A stretch of DNA of 64,000 bases from Actibacterium mucosum KCTC 23349 (GCF_000647975.1 NZ_JFKE01000006.1:62001-126000), one strand, 5' to 3'. Shown: positions 8,314 through 16,850, counted from the first letter of the stretch. The notes: generated from the letters alone by a model not told the origin. Program-made: numbers and translations.

Positions 8314-9245
8314 CCAGAAACGCGATTGAGATACAGGCTTTGCGCAAAACCTACCGGCCGGCGGGCAATCAGCCCCCCAAAGAGGCCCTTAAAGGTGTTG
8401 ATCTGGCGATTCGGGCCGGGTCGATCTTTGGCCTTTTGGGGCCAAATGGCGCGGGCAAATCGACGATGATCAACATTCTGGCCGGGCTTGTCGTCAAGGA
8501 CAGCGGCAGCGTGCGCATCTGGGGGTTTGATCAGGACGAAAACCCGCGCCAGTCGCGCGCCTCGATCGGGGTGATGCCGCAGGAGCTGAACCTTGATCCG
8601 TTTTTCACCCCCCGCGCCGCGCTGGACGTGCAGGCCGGTCTTTACGGCGTGCCGCGGGCCGAACGCCAGACCGACCGCATTCTGGAGATGATCGGGCTGA
8701 CCGACAAGGCCGATGCCTATGCGCGCTCGCTGTCGGGTGGCATGCGGCGGCGGCTTTTGCTGGGCAAGGCGCTGGTGCATACGCCGCATGTGCTGGTGCT
8801 GGACGAGCCCACCGCCGGGGTCGATATCGAGCTGCGCCAGATGCTGTGGGAAAACGTGCGGCAGCTGAACCGCGACGGCATGACGATCATCCTGACGACC
8901 CACTATCTGGAAGAAGCGCAAGAAATGTGCGACGAGATCGCCATCATCAACCACGGCGAACTGATCGCGCAGGACAAGACCGAGGCGCTGGTGGGCCGGA
9001 TCGACAGCAAAACGCTGGTCATCCACCCCGAAGGCGCGGTGCCCGCGGCGCTGGACCTGCCGCAGGGCGTCAGCCAGTGCCGCCGCCCCGACGGCGCGCT
9101 GGCGCTGACCTATCGGCGCGGCCAGATCACCACCGGCAAGGTGCTGGACGCAGCGCGCGACGCCGGCATTGCCATTCGCGACGTGGCCACCGAAGAGGCC
9201 GATCTGGAAGACGTGTTTGTCGCCCTGACCTCGTCGCGCGGTTAA
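8310..9245 (+). CDS. ABC-2-type exporter ATP-binding protein (CcmA/DrrA-like)
   Basis: A 311-residue ATPase of the COG1131 group. Walker A is GPNGAGKST at residues 44-52. A Q-loop follows at VMPQELNLDP, the signature LSGGMRRRLLLGKAL, Walker B VLVLDEPTAGVDIE and the switch His in TTHYLEEAQEM. The C-terminal 80 residues resemble the regulatory tail of this group. These ATPases normally work with an ABC-2 permease encoded next door, but here the next gene is on the opposite strand and the stop codons overlap, so no permease partner is adjacent. Confidence 0.92.
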   Translation: MTRNAIEIQALRKTYRPAGNQPPKEALKGVDLAIRAGSIFGLLGPNGAGKSTMINILAGLVVKDSGSVRIWGFDQDENPRQSRASIGVMPQELNLDPFFTPRAALDVQAGLYGVPRAERQTDRILEMIGLTDKADAYARSLSGGMRRRLLLGKALVHTPHVLVLDEPTAGVDIELRQMLWENVRQLNRDGMTIILTTHYLEEAQEMCDEIAIINHGELIAQDKTEALVGRIDSKTLVIHPEGAVPAALDLPQGVSQCRRPDGALALTYRRGQITTGKVLDAARDAGIAIRDVATEEADLEDVFVALTSSRG

Positions 9246-9709
9246 CCCGCACGCTCCACCCGCGCCTGGTAACAATTGTTGCGCGCCGACCGAACGTGCA
9301 CAAAGGCAACGGCCTCATCTGCCAGAATGGCGGCACAGACCGCCTGCAACCCGCCGGCCGGGGCGATCTGGCCCGTGCCATAGACAATCCGCTCATCGGC
9401 CCCATAGCCACGCACCAACATCTCGCTTTCGGCGAAAATCTCGGGCAGACCCGGGCCGGAAAAAGCGGCGCAGTCCTGGGCACAGACAAAGACCGGCCCG
9501 CATTCGGCATAGGGATGTATGTCGGCGAAAGGGCGGTGCGCAAGCACCAGCGCCGGCGCGCCCACGGGAATGTATGACAAGCAATGGCGGCACTGAAACC
9601 CGTCGCTGGTGATCGTGCAACGCTCTGGGCTCTGCCCATTGGCATCCGCCGCACCACGGCGGTAACCGTCAACACTGTCCGTTGGAACGGGCAAAAAGGT
9701 CAGGTTCAT
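9242..9709 (-). CDS. DUF1203 domain-containing protein
   Basis: A 155-residue cytosolic protein with CRHCLSYIPVGAPALVLAHR, PFADIHPYAECGPVFVC and a C-terminal FVHVRSARNNCYQ, the conserved blocks of DUF1203 (function unknown). The several conserved Cys and His residues may bind a metal. The start at 9709 is preferred over an in-frame ATG 24 bases upstream because MNLTFLPVPTD matches the family start and GGGAG precedes it. The stop shares four bases with the convergent ABC ATPase gene. Confidence 0.88.
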   Translation of the reverse strand: MNLTFLPVPTDSVDGYRRGAADANGQSPERCTITSDGFQCRHCLSYIPVGAPALVLAHRPFADIHPYAECGPVFVCAQDCAAFSGPGLPEIFAESEMLVRGYGADERIVYGTGQIAPAGGLQAVCAAILADEAVAFVHVRSARNNCYQARVERAG

Positions 9710-9868
9710 GGAAGGCTCCCCTTGGAAATCCAACCCAACCTATTGCCCCCGGTTGCCCCAAGCGACCCGGATCCTGTGCAAAAGCCCCGCCTGCCCCACG
9801 CGCCCGCCCGAGCGCGCAGGCCGAATGGCCGAGCAGCGAGACATCATGCGCGCCGCAAGGCGCACCGT

Positions 9869-10252
9869 TTAATCCATCTTCGGCAACATCCGGCCCAGGT
9901 TTCGACCGCCCAGCACGTGCACATGCATATGCGGAACTTCCTGAATGGCCGCTTCACCCGCGTTGGCGACCAAACGCCAGCCGTCGCCACCTTCGCCGGG
10001 CTGCACTCCGGTCATGCGGCACACTTCCCCCACGGCGCGGGTCAGATCGATGATTTCTGCGTCGCTGGCGTTCTGCGCAAAGTCGTCATAGTTCACGTAA
10101 GCCCCCTTGGGGATCACCAGCACATGCACAGGCGCTTGCGGCGCGATATCCCGGAACGCCAACGAATGCTCTGTCTCCAGAACCGTATCATTCGGAATTT
10201 CGCCCCGCAGGATTTTCGCAAAGATGTTTTGGGTGTCGTAGTCATACGCCAT
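9869..10252 (-). CDS. HIT family hydrolase (Hint-like)
   Basis: A 127-residue histidine-triad protein. It has NIFAKILRGEIP at the start, APVHVLVIPKGAY in the middle, and the catalytic triad HMHVHVLGG followed by GRMLP at the end. Hint-type enzymes hydrolyse purine nucleoside phosphoramidates. A TTG at 10264 would add four residues, but the ATG at 10252 has GAGG ten bases upstream and is preferred. The upstream glycosyltransferase stop lies at 10261, so the two genes are likely co-transcribed. Confidence 0.94.
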   Translation of the reverse strand: MAYDYDTQNIFAKILRGEIPNDTVLETEHSLAFRDIAPQAPVHVLVIPKGAYVNYDDFAQNASDAEIIDLTRAVGEVCRMTGVQPGEGGDGWRLVANAGEAAIQEVPHMHVHVLGGRNLGRMLPKMD

Positions 10253-10260
10253 GGCGGTCC

Positions 10261-11838
10261 TCAATCGACAAACAGATAGTGGGTCGACGCAATCTCATGC
10301 GCCTTTTCGGGCGGCACGTCCAGAAATTCTGCCAGCGCTTCGGTATTCTCTTCGGCTGTCCGGCTTTCGTGAATGCGATAGAGATGCGGGAAATTCGCAT
10401 CCCGGATACGGTCGCTTTCAAACACCACGTCGTACCGGATGGTCGGCAGCAGCCGGTCCACGGTTTCCTGCGGCGTGCGTTCGCCTGCAAGGCCAACCCG
10501 TTTGGCGTGGCCGATCAGGTAATCGTCGCTGAAATCCGTCTTGATCTCTAACAGCTTTGTCACCGACCGGTCCGAATAGAAATCATGCATCAGGTCCAGG
10601 TTCGACGGGTCAAGACAGATCATCAACCGGTTGGTGTCGTAATAATCAAACAGCATCCGCATCAGCGCCCGGCGGTGGCGGGTGCGTTTTTCCAGCGTCG
10701 TCTGGATGCCCCCCAGATCCGGCAGCGCGGTGCCTTCCTCGTTGAACAGGTATTCGATGCCGGGAACGTTGGTGGCTTGCCGCGCCTGATCCAGCAGGCG
10801 CTTGGCCACGTGCCACTTCTTGCAGGTGATGATCATCAGCTCGCGCTCGCGGCCCAGGCTCGATTCGGTTTCCCAGAACCTTTGGGCAAACCGGCGGCCG
10901 ATCCGGCCCCGCCCGGTCAGGAACTTGAACAGGCTGGGCCCCTCGCCCGAAATCGTGAACTGCGCATCATCGGTGGTGTAAAGCGCCCCCAGCCGCCGCC
11001 GCAGCTCGCGCGCCTCAGGCGAGATCTTGCGGGCAAACAGGTAGTCCTGGCTCAGCAGCAGATCGTAATGGTCATTATAAAAGACCAGCGGCATGCCATA
11101 GTCCGAGAACATCAGGAATGTCAGCGTGCGCGTCTCGATCTCGGCCTCGGGGACCAGATGGCGCACCAACGTCTGAAAGAAGGTTTCATCCGGGATCCAC
11201 GTCGTCGCGAAAAAGCGCATCACGTCGCGCCGGTCGCGGGTGAATTTCAGCACCGCCTCGATGGTGCGGCGGCGCAGGCACCACCATTGGCTGCCAATCA
11301 TGATCTGCAAATCGGCCGGTACTTTGCGGTCAAGGCCCAGCTTTTTCTGCAGGTTGAATGCCCCATAGAACAGTCGCTTTTGCGTGCGCTCGTTGAAATA
11401 GTGCCGGTAATGCAGCCGGTCACCCTTCATCCCGGTCTTGATCCAGTCGGATTCGAAGAAATCGAAGCTTTCGATGAAGTCCTTGTCCTGGCCGTCAAGG
11501 AAGGCGTGGGTATACGCGGCGGATTTGATCGGCATGCAGTCGCCGGACAGCATGTAGAAATGCGTGGCTTTCGGAAAGGCCTTTTCCGCCGCCTCGACCG
11601 CGTAAAGCGTTGCCTGCACCAAAGACCACGCGCCCCAGCCGCACTTGATCCGACGCCTGGCCATGACAACGTTTTCGTTGTCCCCCAAACCGTCGATAAT
11701 CTTGTCAAAGTGGCTGCGTTTTGCGCGCGCATCGAAGTGAATCGCGACATAGTCCCCGGCCTCGGTCAGCCGCCGCGCCTGTTGAATGATCGCGTCGGGA
11801 TCCTTGTGGCAAAGAAGGATGAAGGCAATTCGGGCCAA
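10261..11838 (-). CDS. Core-2/I-branching beta-1,6-N-acetylglucosaminyltransferase with DUF5928 domain
   Basis: A 525-residue protein with two parts. Residues about 1-265 form a GT14-type glycosyltransferase: IAFILLCHKDPDAI at the start, RRIKCGWGAWSLVQATL, HFYMLSGDCMPIKS, GSQWWCLRRRTIEAV and TTWIPDETFFQTL are the family blocks. The rest, with YLFNEEGTALPDLGG and RLMICLDPSNLDLMHDFYS, corresponds to DUF5928, known mainly from Rhodobacterales. It probably adds N-acetylglucosamine branches to a surface glycan. A sulfotransferase gene is divergently encoded, suggesting a joint role in glycan decoration; acceptor and product are unknown. Confidence 0.9.
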   Translation of the reverse strand: MARIAFILLCHKDPDAIIQQARRLTEAGDYVAIHFDARAKRSHFDKIIDGLGDNENVVMARRRIKCGWGAWSLVQATLYAVEAAEKAFPKATHFYMLSGDCMPIKSAAYTHAFLDGQDKDFIESFDFFESDWIKTGMKGDRLHYRHYFNERTQKRLFYGAFNLQKKLGLDRKVPADLQIMIGSQWWCLRRRTIEAVLKFTRDRRDVMRFFATTWIPDETFFQTLVRHLVPEAEIETRTLTFLMFSDYGMPLVFYNDHYDLLLSQDYLFARKISPEARELRRRLGALYTTDDAQFTISGEGPSLFKFLTGRGRIGRRFAQRFWETESSLGRERELMIITCKKWHVAKRLLDQARQATNVPGIEYLFNEEGTALPDLGGIQTTLEKRTRHRRALMRMLFDYYDTNRLMICLDPSNLDLMHDFYSDRSVTKLLEIKTDFSDDYLIGHAKRVGLAGERTPQETVDRLLPTIRYDVVFESDRIRDANFPHLYRIHESRTAEENTEALAEFLDVPPEKAHEIASTHYLFVD

Positions 11839-11944
11839 AACTCGTGTCCGCTCTTGTTGTTTGTTGTGCCGCTATTGAGACTAATTAACGTGAACAGCCG
11901 TTGAATAAACAGTATTTCTTTGCAATTTTGTGTGCATCAAACAG

Positions 11945-11973
11945 CCATCGGCGCGAACCGATGGTTTAGGAGG
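11945..11973 (+). promoter_or_regulatory. Hairpin directly before the sulfotransferase ribosome binding site
   Basis: CCATCGG (11945-11951) pairs perfectly with CCGATGG (11958-11964) around a six-base loop. The consensus AGGAGG ribosome binding site lies at 11968-11973, nine bases before the ATG at 11983. The hairpin sits three bases before this site, close enough to affect ribosome access or RNA stability. Confidence 0.55.
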
Positions 11974-11982
11974 CATTTATTT

Positions 11983-12801
11983 ATGGGTTTTCCCGGCACT
12001 TGGATGACCGAGAGCGAAAGCGTCGTCTACCGCGTGGTTCCGAAATGCGCGTGTTCGACCATTGGCCAGATCATGTTCTACGCCGACCACGGCGAATTCT
12101 TTGACGGCGACATTCACGATGCCACCTATGGCATCCACAAATGGGCCATCGACACCAGCCAGCCGGTGATCGAACGCCGCGTGAAGGCGCAGGAGACCTA
12201 TGCCTTTACCTGCGTGCGCAACCCCTACTCGCGCATCCTGAGCTCGTTTTTCGACAAGATCTGCGGCATTCAGCGCAATGGGCGCCGGTATCGCGGCAAT
12301 CTGGTGCCGCTGTTGATCCAGAAATACGGGATCGAAGTGGGCGGCGACGACGGCAAGGAAGAGTTCGACCAGATCGCGTCGTTCCGCCGGTTCCTGCTGT
12401 TTGCCCGCGACACCATCCGCTGGCGCCGTCCGATGGAGCCCGATATCCACTGGTCGGCCATGGCGGGCCATATCTCGACCTTCATCGTGAATGGCGGGCG
12501 TTACAACAACATCTTTTACACCGAGACATTCAACGAAGGCATGCAATCGGTGCTGGACGCGGTCGAGACCAAGCACGACGTGGTGCTGTCCGAGATCCCG
12601 CGGTTCAACGAATCCGAGGGCCACGGCCCCAAGCGCGCTCACCCGATCGAAGATTACTTCGACGATCTGTCCAAGCATCTGGTCTATGAGATCTACAAAA
12701 AGGATTTCGACCTGTTCAAATACGATTTCGAGAATCCGGGCAACAAGCTGCCCATCGGCGAGATCGACCTGGACGAGGTGCACGCCAAGCTGGGCGATTG
12801 A
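11983..12801 (+). CDS. Sulfotransferase family 2 protein
   Basis: A 272-residue carbohydrate sulfotransferase-like protein. The PAPS 5'-phosphosulfate loop is VVPKCACSTIGQIM near residues 15-28 and the 3'-phosphate site is CVRNPYSRILSSFFDK near residues 74-89. These are typical of the HNK-1ST/Sulfotransfer_2 group, which moves sulfate from PAPS to sugars. There is no signal peptide, so it acts in the cytosol. An in-frame ATG-less extension upstream was rejected because AGGAGG stands nine bases before the ATG at 11983. It overlaps the following DUF3052 gene (TGATG) and is divergent from the GlcNAc-transferase gene. Confidence 0.9.
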   Translation: MGFPGTWMTESESVVYRVVPKCACSTIGQIMFYADHGEFFDGDIHDATYGIHKWAIDTSQPVIERRVKAQETYAFTCVRNPYSRILSSFFDKICGIQRNGRRYRGNLVPLLIQKYGIEVGGDDGKEEFDQIASFRRFLLFARDTIRWRRPMEPDIHWSAMAGHISTFIVNGGRYNNIFYTETFNEGMQSVLDAVETKHDVVLSEIPRFNESEGHGPKRAHPIEDYFDDLSKHLVYEIYKKDFDLFKYDFENPGNKLPIGEIDLDEVHAKLGD

Positions 12802-13205
12802 TGGCCGGGTATTCCGGCAGACCCCTGGCCGCCAAGCTGGGCCTGAAACCGGGCATGGCGGCGTTTTGCATTGACGCACCGGATGACTACCCCGCGCTTC
12901 TGGGCCCCGACGCGGCGCCAGTTGCCGCCGTTGATGACATTCCTGACGGGGCAGAGTTCACGCACCTCTTCACCACCTCGCGCGCCGGTCTTCAGGCCCA
13001 CCTGACCCGCGCCCGGGCGGTGATGGCACGCGACGGCATGGTGTGGGTCTCGTGGCCGAAGAAGGCATCCAAACGCCCCACCGAAGTGACCGAGGATGTC
13101 ATTCGCGAAATTTGCCTGCCAATGGGCCTGGTCGACGTGAAAGTCTGCGCGGTGGACGGCGTGTGGTCGGGCCTGAAACTGGTGATCCGCAAAGAGCTAC
13201 GCTAG
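12801..13205 (+). CDS. DUF3052 domain-containing protein
   Basis: A 134-residue protein with GYSGRPLAAKLGLKPGM at the N-terminus and GMVWVSWPKKASKRPTEVT followed by GLVDVKVCAVDGVWSGLKLV at the C-terminus. This is the DUF3052 pattern; the function is unknown. It starts on the last base of the sulfotransferase stop, so it is translationally coupled. Its end overlaps the convergent membrane protein gene by nine bases. Confidence 0.87.
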   Translation: MAGYSGRPLAAKLGLKPGMAAFCIDAPDDYPALLGPDAAPVAAVDDIPDGAEFTHLFTTSRAGLQAHLTRARAVMARDGMVWVSWPKKASKRPTEVTEDVIREICLPMGLVDVKVCAVDGVWSGLKLVIRKELR

Positions 13206-13967
13206 CGCCCCGATCAGCGCCCGGTCACCCTTGTGGTAGCGCGCGACGTCAAACAGGTCGAAGGCCAGGCAGATCAGGGTGCTGGCCAGAAGCAGCGCCT
13301 TGTAGGGTGTGTCGATCCCGTCGATCAGCCACCAGGCCACCATCGGCACCCAGGGGATCAGGTGCCCCCAGCCCGCCGCGCGGCTGAGCCCGCCCATGCG
13401 GAAGGCAAAGGCCAGCAGGACCGGGCCGCAGGCGACATAGCCGATCAGGGTCACGCGGGCGAAATCTGACGGCACGAGGGTGAAGGCCCACAAGAATACG
13501 CCGTTCAGGAAGAACAGCCAGATCTTGACCCACAGTTTCATCGACAGCCATGTGCGCAGGATCTGCCGCAGATAAATGCCGGATGACACCCCGGCCGCGC
13601 CCTGTCCCAACATCCATAGTTGCGTCAGGCCCAGCGTTACAACGCCAAGCGCCACGGCCCATGTCAGCCCCACTCCCAGCGGCGTGGTCACCCAAAGCTG
13701 CGCCGCCAGCAGGCCCATCGAGCCCAAAAACCACGCCAGATCGCCAATGGAGAACCAGATCACCTCGTCCGGGCGCAGCTTGGCGCGGCGCGAGGCAAGG
13801 ATCAGGTGCAGCCCGTTACCGATCAGACCCACGCCAAGCGCAAGTATCAGCCAGACCGGCGGCGTGCCCAGCGCCTGCGCAACCACTCCGGGCGCCACAG
13901 CAAAAAGCGCGCCAAAACCCAGGCACGAGGCCGCATTAACTTGCATGACGTGGCGAAGTGTGGGCAT
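13197..13967 (-). CDS. Multi-pass membrane protein of unknown function, MarR-linked
   Basis: A 256-residue protein with about seven to eight hydrophobic segments, for example SCLGFGALFAVAPGVVA, WLILALGVGLIGNGLHLIL and LLLASTLICLAFDLFDVA. I recognise no named family. It is divergent from a MarR regulator gene, and two near-identical palindromes lie in the 79-base gap between them. This suggests that the MarR protein controls it. An efflux or stress role is only a guess from the context. Confidence 0.8.
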   Translation of the reverse strand: MPTLRHVMQVNAASCLGFGALFAVAPGVVAQALGTPPVWLILALGVGLIGNGLHLILASRRAKLRPDEVIWFSIGDLAWFLGSMGLLAAQLWVTTPLGVGLTWAVALGVVTLGLTQLWMLGQGAAGVSSGIYLRQILRTWLSMKLWVKIWLFFLNGVFLWAFTLVPSDFARVTLIGYVACGPVLLAFAFRMGGLSRAAGWGHLIPWVPMVAWWLIDGIDTPYKALLLASTLICLAFDLFDVARYHKGDRALIGALA

Positions 13968-13980
13968 GGTAGCCTCCGAA

Positions 13981-14001
13981 ACTTGTCAACTTTGCTTACA
14001 A
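13981..14001. promoter_or_regulatory. Candidate MarR operator, copy 1
   Basis: The core TTGTCAAC-TTT-GCTTACAA is an imperfect palindrome (6 of 8 arm bases) and is nearly identical to a second copy 37 bases downstream. It lies 14 bases from the start of the divergent membrane protein gene. Confidence 0.65.
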
Positions 14002-14017
14002 TGCGCGGAGTCACTCA

Positions 14018-14038
14018 ACTTGTCAACTTCGTTTACAA
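14018..14038. promoter_or_regulatory. Candidate MarR operator, copy 2
   Basis: The core TTGTCAAC-TTC-GTTTACAA is a palindrome with 7 of 8 matching arm bases, ending 8 bases before the marR ATG at 14047. The 37-base offset from copy 1 is about 3.5 helical turns. Confidence 0.68.
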
Positions 14039-14046
14039 GAAGCCCA

Positions 14047-14481
14047 ATGCAGCTGGACCCGCCAGCGCCGATGACGTTGTTGTTGCAAACCGCGCAGACC
14101 TGGGTGGTGCATAGCCTGGACGCGCGGCTGGCCACGCGCGGCCACCCGTCGCTGACCGAGGCGCAGACGGCGCTGCTTTCGAACCTGGATTGCGGCACCA
14201 CCTATGCCTCGGCCGTGGCGCACCGCATGGGCATCTCGCGGCAGGCCGTCTATCGCACGGTGCGCGAAATGGCGGAATTGGGGCTGCTGGAGCTGCAGGC
14301 CGATCCGGTGAAACGCAATCAGAAGCTGATCGTGATGACCGACAAAGCCAACGCGTTGGTTACCGACGCCCGCGCCGTTCTGGCCGAGATCGAGGCCGAG
14401 CTGGCCAACCGTATCGGCCCCGCCGACACTGCCGCTCTGCGCCGGGCGCTGGAGGCCGGGTGGGGCGACAGCCTGACGTGA
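14047..14481 (+). CDS. MarR family transcriptional regulator
   Basis: A 144-residue winged-helix regulator. The recognition region is VAHRMGISRQAVYRTVREMAELGLLELQADP near residues 58-88. It has clear sequence similarity along its length to the MarR protein at 34404 in this window: both have an RQA helix, E(L/R)xGLVE/LxxxDP, and an LRxALxAxWG end. The open frame extends far upstream, but the ATG at 14047 sits right after the operator pair and gives the normal length. It probably represses itself and the divergent membrane protein. Confidence 0.9.
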   Translation: MQLDPPAPMTLLLQTAQTWVVHSLDARLATRGHPSLTEAQTALLSNLDCGTTYASAVAHRMGISRQAVYRTVREMAELGLLELQADPVKRNQKLIVMTDKANALVTDARAVLAEIEAELANRIGPADTAALRRALEAGWGDSLT

Positions 14482-14574
14482 ACTTTTTGTGACAATCGCG
14501 CCGGTTTGATCTAGATCGAACCGCACCCGCGCGGTCTGAGCGACAATTGCGGCATCCCATAGACGGAGACCGCG

Positions 14575-15390
14575 ATGCTTGACCACCCCCCTCTTCCCGC
14601 CTCGATCCATCATCCGGTGGGCAATAACACCGACCCGCTGATCGAGGTGCAGAACCTGAATTTCTGGTACGATCAGAAACATGCGCTGATTGATGTGGAT
14701 TTCGACCTGTACCCGTCCGAGATCCTGGCCTTTATCGGCCCGTCCGGATGCGGGAAATCCACCGCGCTGAAGGTGCTGAACCGCATGCACGACACCACCC
14801 GCGGCGTGCGCATGACCGGGCAGGTTCTGATGGATGGCCACGACATCCACGCGCCCGATATCGACCCGCCCCTGCACCGGCGCCGCTTTGGCTGGGTTGC
14901 GCAGAAACCCAACCCCTTTGCCTCCTCGATCTTCGAAAACGTCGCCTATGGCGCGCGGCTGCACGGGTTGACCCGCAACCGCCCCGAACTGGACGCGCAT
15001 GTGCAATCCTGCCTGCGCCGCGCCCATCTGTGGGACGAGGTCAAGGACCACCTGCACAGCAAGACCGGCACCGACCTGTCGGGTGGTCAGCAGCAACGCC
15101 TGTGCATCGCGCGCGCGCTGGCGACCGAGCCCGACGTGTTGCTGATGGACGAGCCCACCGGATCGATCGACCCGATCGCCACGGCCAAGATCGAGGCGCT
15201 GATGTCCAGCCTGAAACAGGATCACGCCATCGTTGTGATCACCCATTCGATGATGGAGGCCCGCCGCATTGCCGACCGGGTGGCCTATTTCCACCTTGGC
15301 CGGCTGTTGGAGATCGGGCCAACCGAGACGATGTTCACCCACGCCGACACCCCGCAGGCCAGGGCCTTTATCTCGGGCAAGTTCGGCTAG
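14575..15390 (+). CDS. PstB-like phosphate ABC transporter ATP-binding protein, without PstSCA
   Basis: A 271-residue ATPase very like PstB. Walker A is GPSGCGKST at residues 55-63. VLNRMHD, DIDPPLHRRRFGWVAQKPNPF, signature LSGGQQQRLCIARAL, Walker B VLLMDEPTGSIDPIA and switch VVITHSMMEARRIAD follow in order. PstB powers phosphate import with PstA and PstC. No permease, PstS or PhoU gene lies beside it; a TetR gene converges on its stop. The N-terminal 22 residues before the ABC domain are of ordinary PstB length. It may serve a distant Pst system or another anion. Confidence 0.88.
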   Translation: MLDHPPLPASIHHPVGNNTDPLIEVQNLNFWYDQKHALIDVDFDLYPSEILAFIGPSGCGKSTALKVLNRMHDTTRGVRMTGQVLMDGHDIHAPDIDPPLHRRRFGWVAQKPNPFASSIFENVAYGARLHGLTRNRPELDAHVQSCLRRAHLWDEVKDHLHSKTGTDLSGGQQQRLCIARALATEPDVLLMDEPTGSIDPIATAKIEALMSSLKQDHAIVVITHSMMEARRIADRVAYFHLGRLLEIGPTETMFTHADTPQARAFISGKFG

Positions 15391-15986
15391 CCCAGATACC
15401 CGCGCGCAGCGCGGACCACCCGCGCCTGCACGGCGGCAAAATCCTGTGCGCCGGCCTGCGCGGCGGCATCGACCATCCCCTTGGTCAGCGCGATCAGGTC
15501 AAAGGCCACCTGGTCCGGGTCGGCCACGCCGTATCCCTTTAGGGTGCGCATGATCAGCGCCTGAATCTCAGCCTCGCGCGCGGCGGTTTCGGCATGCAGG
15601 GGCAACATCGGCTGCGCCGCCTCCAACACCCGCGCTAACGCGGGGCGGTCGGCATGGTGCCGGATCGAGGCCGCCACCAGCCGCTCTACCGCCACGTTGA
15701 TCGGTGCATCCTGCAGCGATGCGGCCGCGTCGGTCAAATCGGCCAGCATCTGGTCGCGCATGGCCCGGATCAACTCGGCAATAATGGCCTCTTTCGACGG
15801 GAAATACTGGTACAGCGATCCCACGCTGACCCCGGCCAGTTCGGCGGCCAGATTCGTCGTCAGTCCCTCGGGGCCTTCGCGCTCCAGAATGCGAGCCGCA
15901 GCCTCCAGGATCGCCTCATAAGTCGCCGCCGACCGCCCCTGTCGCGGTTGTTTTCTTGGGAAAATCGCCTGTTTCGGATCAAGCAT
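15387..15986 (-). CDS. TetR family transcriptional regulator
   Basis: A 199-residue TetR protein. The DNA-binding domain is RSAATYEAILEAAARILER, then GLTTNLAAELAGVSVGSLYQYFPSKEAIIAELI near residues 34-66. The C-terminal ligand domain is helical and not assigned. The start at 15986 (MLDPKQ) is preferred; a GTG at 16022 would add 12 residues and would also place the start 39 bases from the divergent SDR gene. Neither has a strong ribosome binding site. The position next to the SDR gene suggests that it controls it. Confidence 0.9.
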   Translation of the reverse strand: MLDPKQAIFPRKQPRQGRSAATYEAILEAAARILEREGPEGLTTNLAAELAGVSVGSLYQYFPSKEAIIAELIRAMRDQMLADLTDAAASLQDAPINVAVERLVAASIRHHADRPALARVLEAAQPMLPLHAETAAREAEIQALIMRTLKGYGVADPDQVAFDLIALTKGMVDAAAQAGAQDFAAVQARVVRAARGYLG

Positions 15987-16061
15987 GGAACGCGAGTTTT
16001 TCTGATGGCCGGGTCGCGGCACCCTAACAGCAGATCAAACAGCTTCAAAACGGGAACTGCC

Positions 16062-16850
16062 ATGAAGATTGACCTGAAAGGCCGCACGATCCTGCTGACT
16101 GGCGCCACGCGCGGCATTGGCCGCAAGATGACGGACCAATTGGTGGCCAGGGGGGCAAAGGTGCTGGCCATTGCCCGCGACGACAAGGCGTTGTGTGCGC
16201 TGGAGGCCTGCCATCCCGGCCGCGTCTTCGGGCTGGCCGCCGATCTCGGCCAGCCGGGCATGGCGCGGGCCGTTGCCAACTGGACCGCCGACCAGCATCC
16301 CGAATGCAGCGTGCTGATCAACAATGCCGCAGTGATGCATCAAGGAATGATCCGCGACCTGAACGAGGGGCAGATCAGCGACGAGGTCACGATCAACCTG
16401 ACCGCCGCCATCACGCTGACCCGGCTGATGCTGCCGACACTGGAACGTCACCCGACCCCCGCGATTGTCAACGTGACCTCGGGGCTGGCCATCGCGCCCC
16501 TGGGCAATGCGGCGGTCTATTGCGCCACCAAGGCGGGCCTGCGCCATTTCACCAAGGTGCTGCGCCACCAGAAGCGCCGCGACCCCATGCTGGTGAGCGA
16601 GGCGATCATGACCCTTGTCGACACGTCCCTGTCGCAAGGCGCCCCGGAAAACAAAATGCCCGCAGACAAGGCCGCCGCCGCAATCCTGTCGGGCCTGCAA
16701 CGCGGCAAAGCCGAGATCTGGGTGGGCAAAACCAAACTGCTCAGGGTGATCTGGCGGGTGTCACCGGCCATCGCTGACCGTATCATGCTGGAGGAAGGCG
16801 ATCCCTCCCGCCGCCGTGTCCGCAAATCCGCGCTGGCCATTGCCGCCTGA
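16062..16850 (+). CDS. Short-chain dehydrogenase/reductase (DltE-like)
   Basis: A 262-residue classical SDR. The nucleotide-binding glycine motif is TGATRGIG near residues 13-20. The catalytic Ser is in NVTSGLAIAP and the YxxxK pair is in VYCATKAGLRHFTK. NNAA at LINNAAVMHQG is also present. The C-terminal 50 residues (AEIWVGKTKLLRVIWRVSP) resemble the DltE-like SDR group with a hydrophobic tail. The substrate is unknown. It is divergent from the TetR gene, which probably regulates it. Confidence 0.9.
   Translation: MKIDLKGRTILLTGATRGIGRKMTDQLVARGAKVLAIARDDKALCALEACHPGRVFGLAADLGQPGMARAVANWTADQHPECSVLINNAAVMHQGMIRDLNEGQISDEVTINLTAAITLTRLMLPTLERHPTPAIVNVTSGLAIAPLGNAAVYCATKAGLRHFTKVLRHQKRRDPMLVSEAIMTLVDTSLSQGAPENKMPADKAAAAILSGLQRGKAEIWVGKTKLLRVIWRVSPAIADRIMLEEGDPSRRRVRKSALAIAA

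Noticed and set aside
13576-14046. In-frame upstream extension of the first MarR gene
   Set aside because: It would run through both operators and the divergent gene; the ATG at 14047 gives a normal MarR length.
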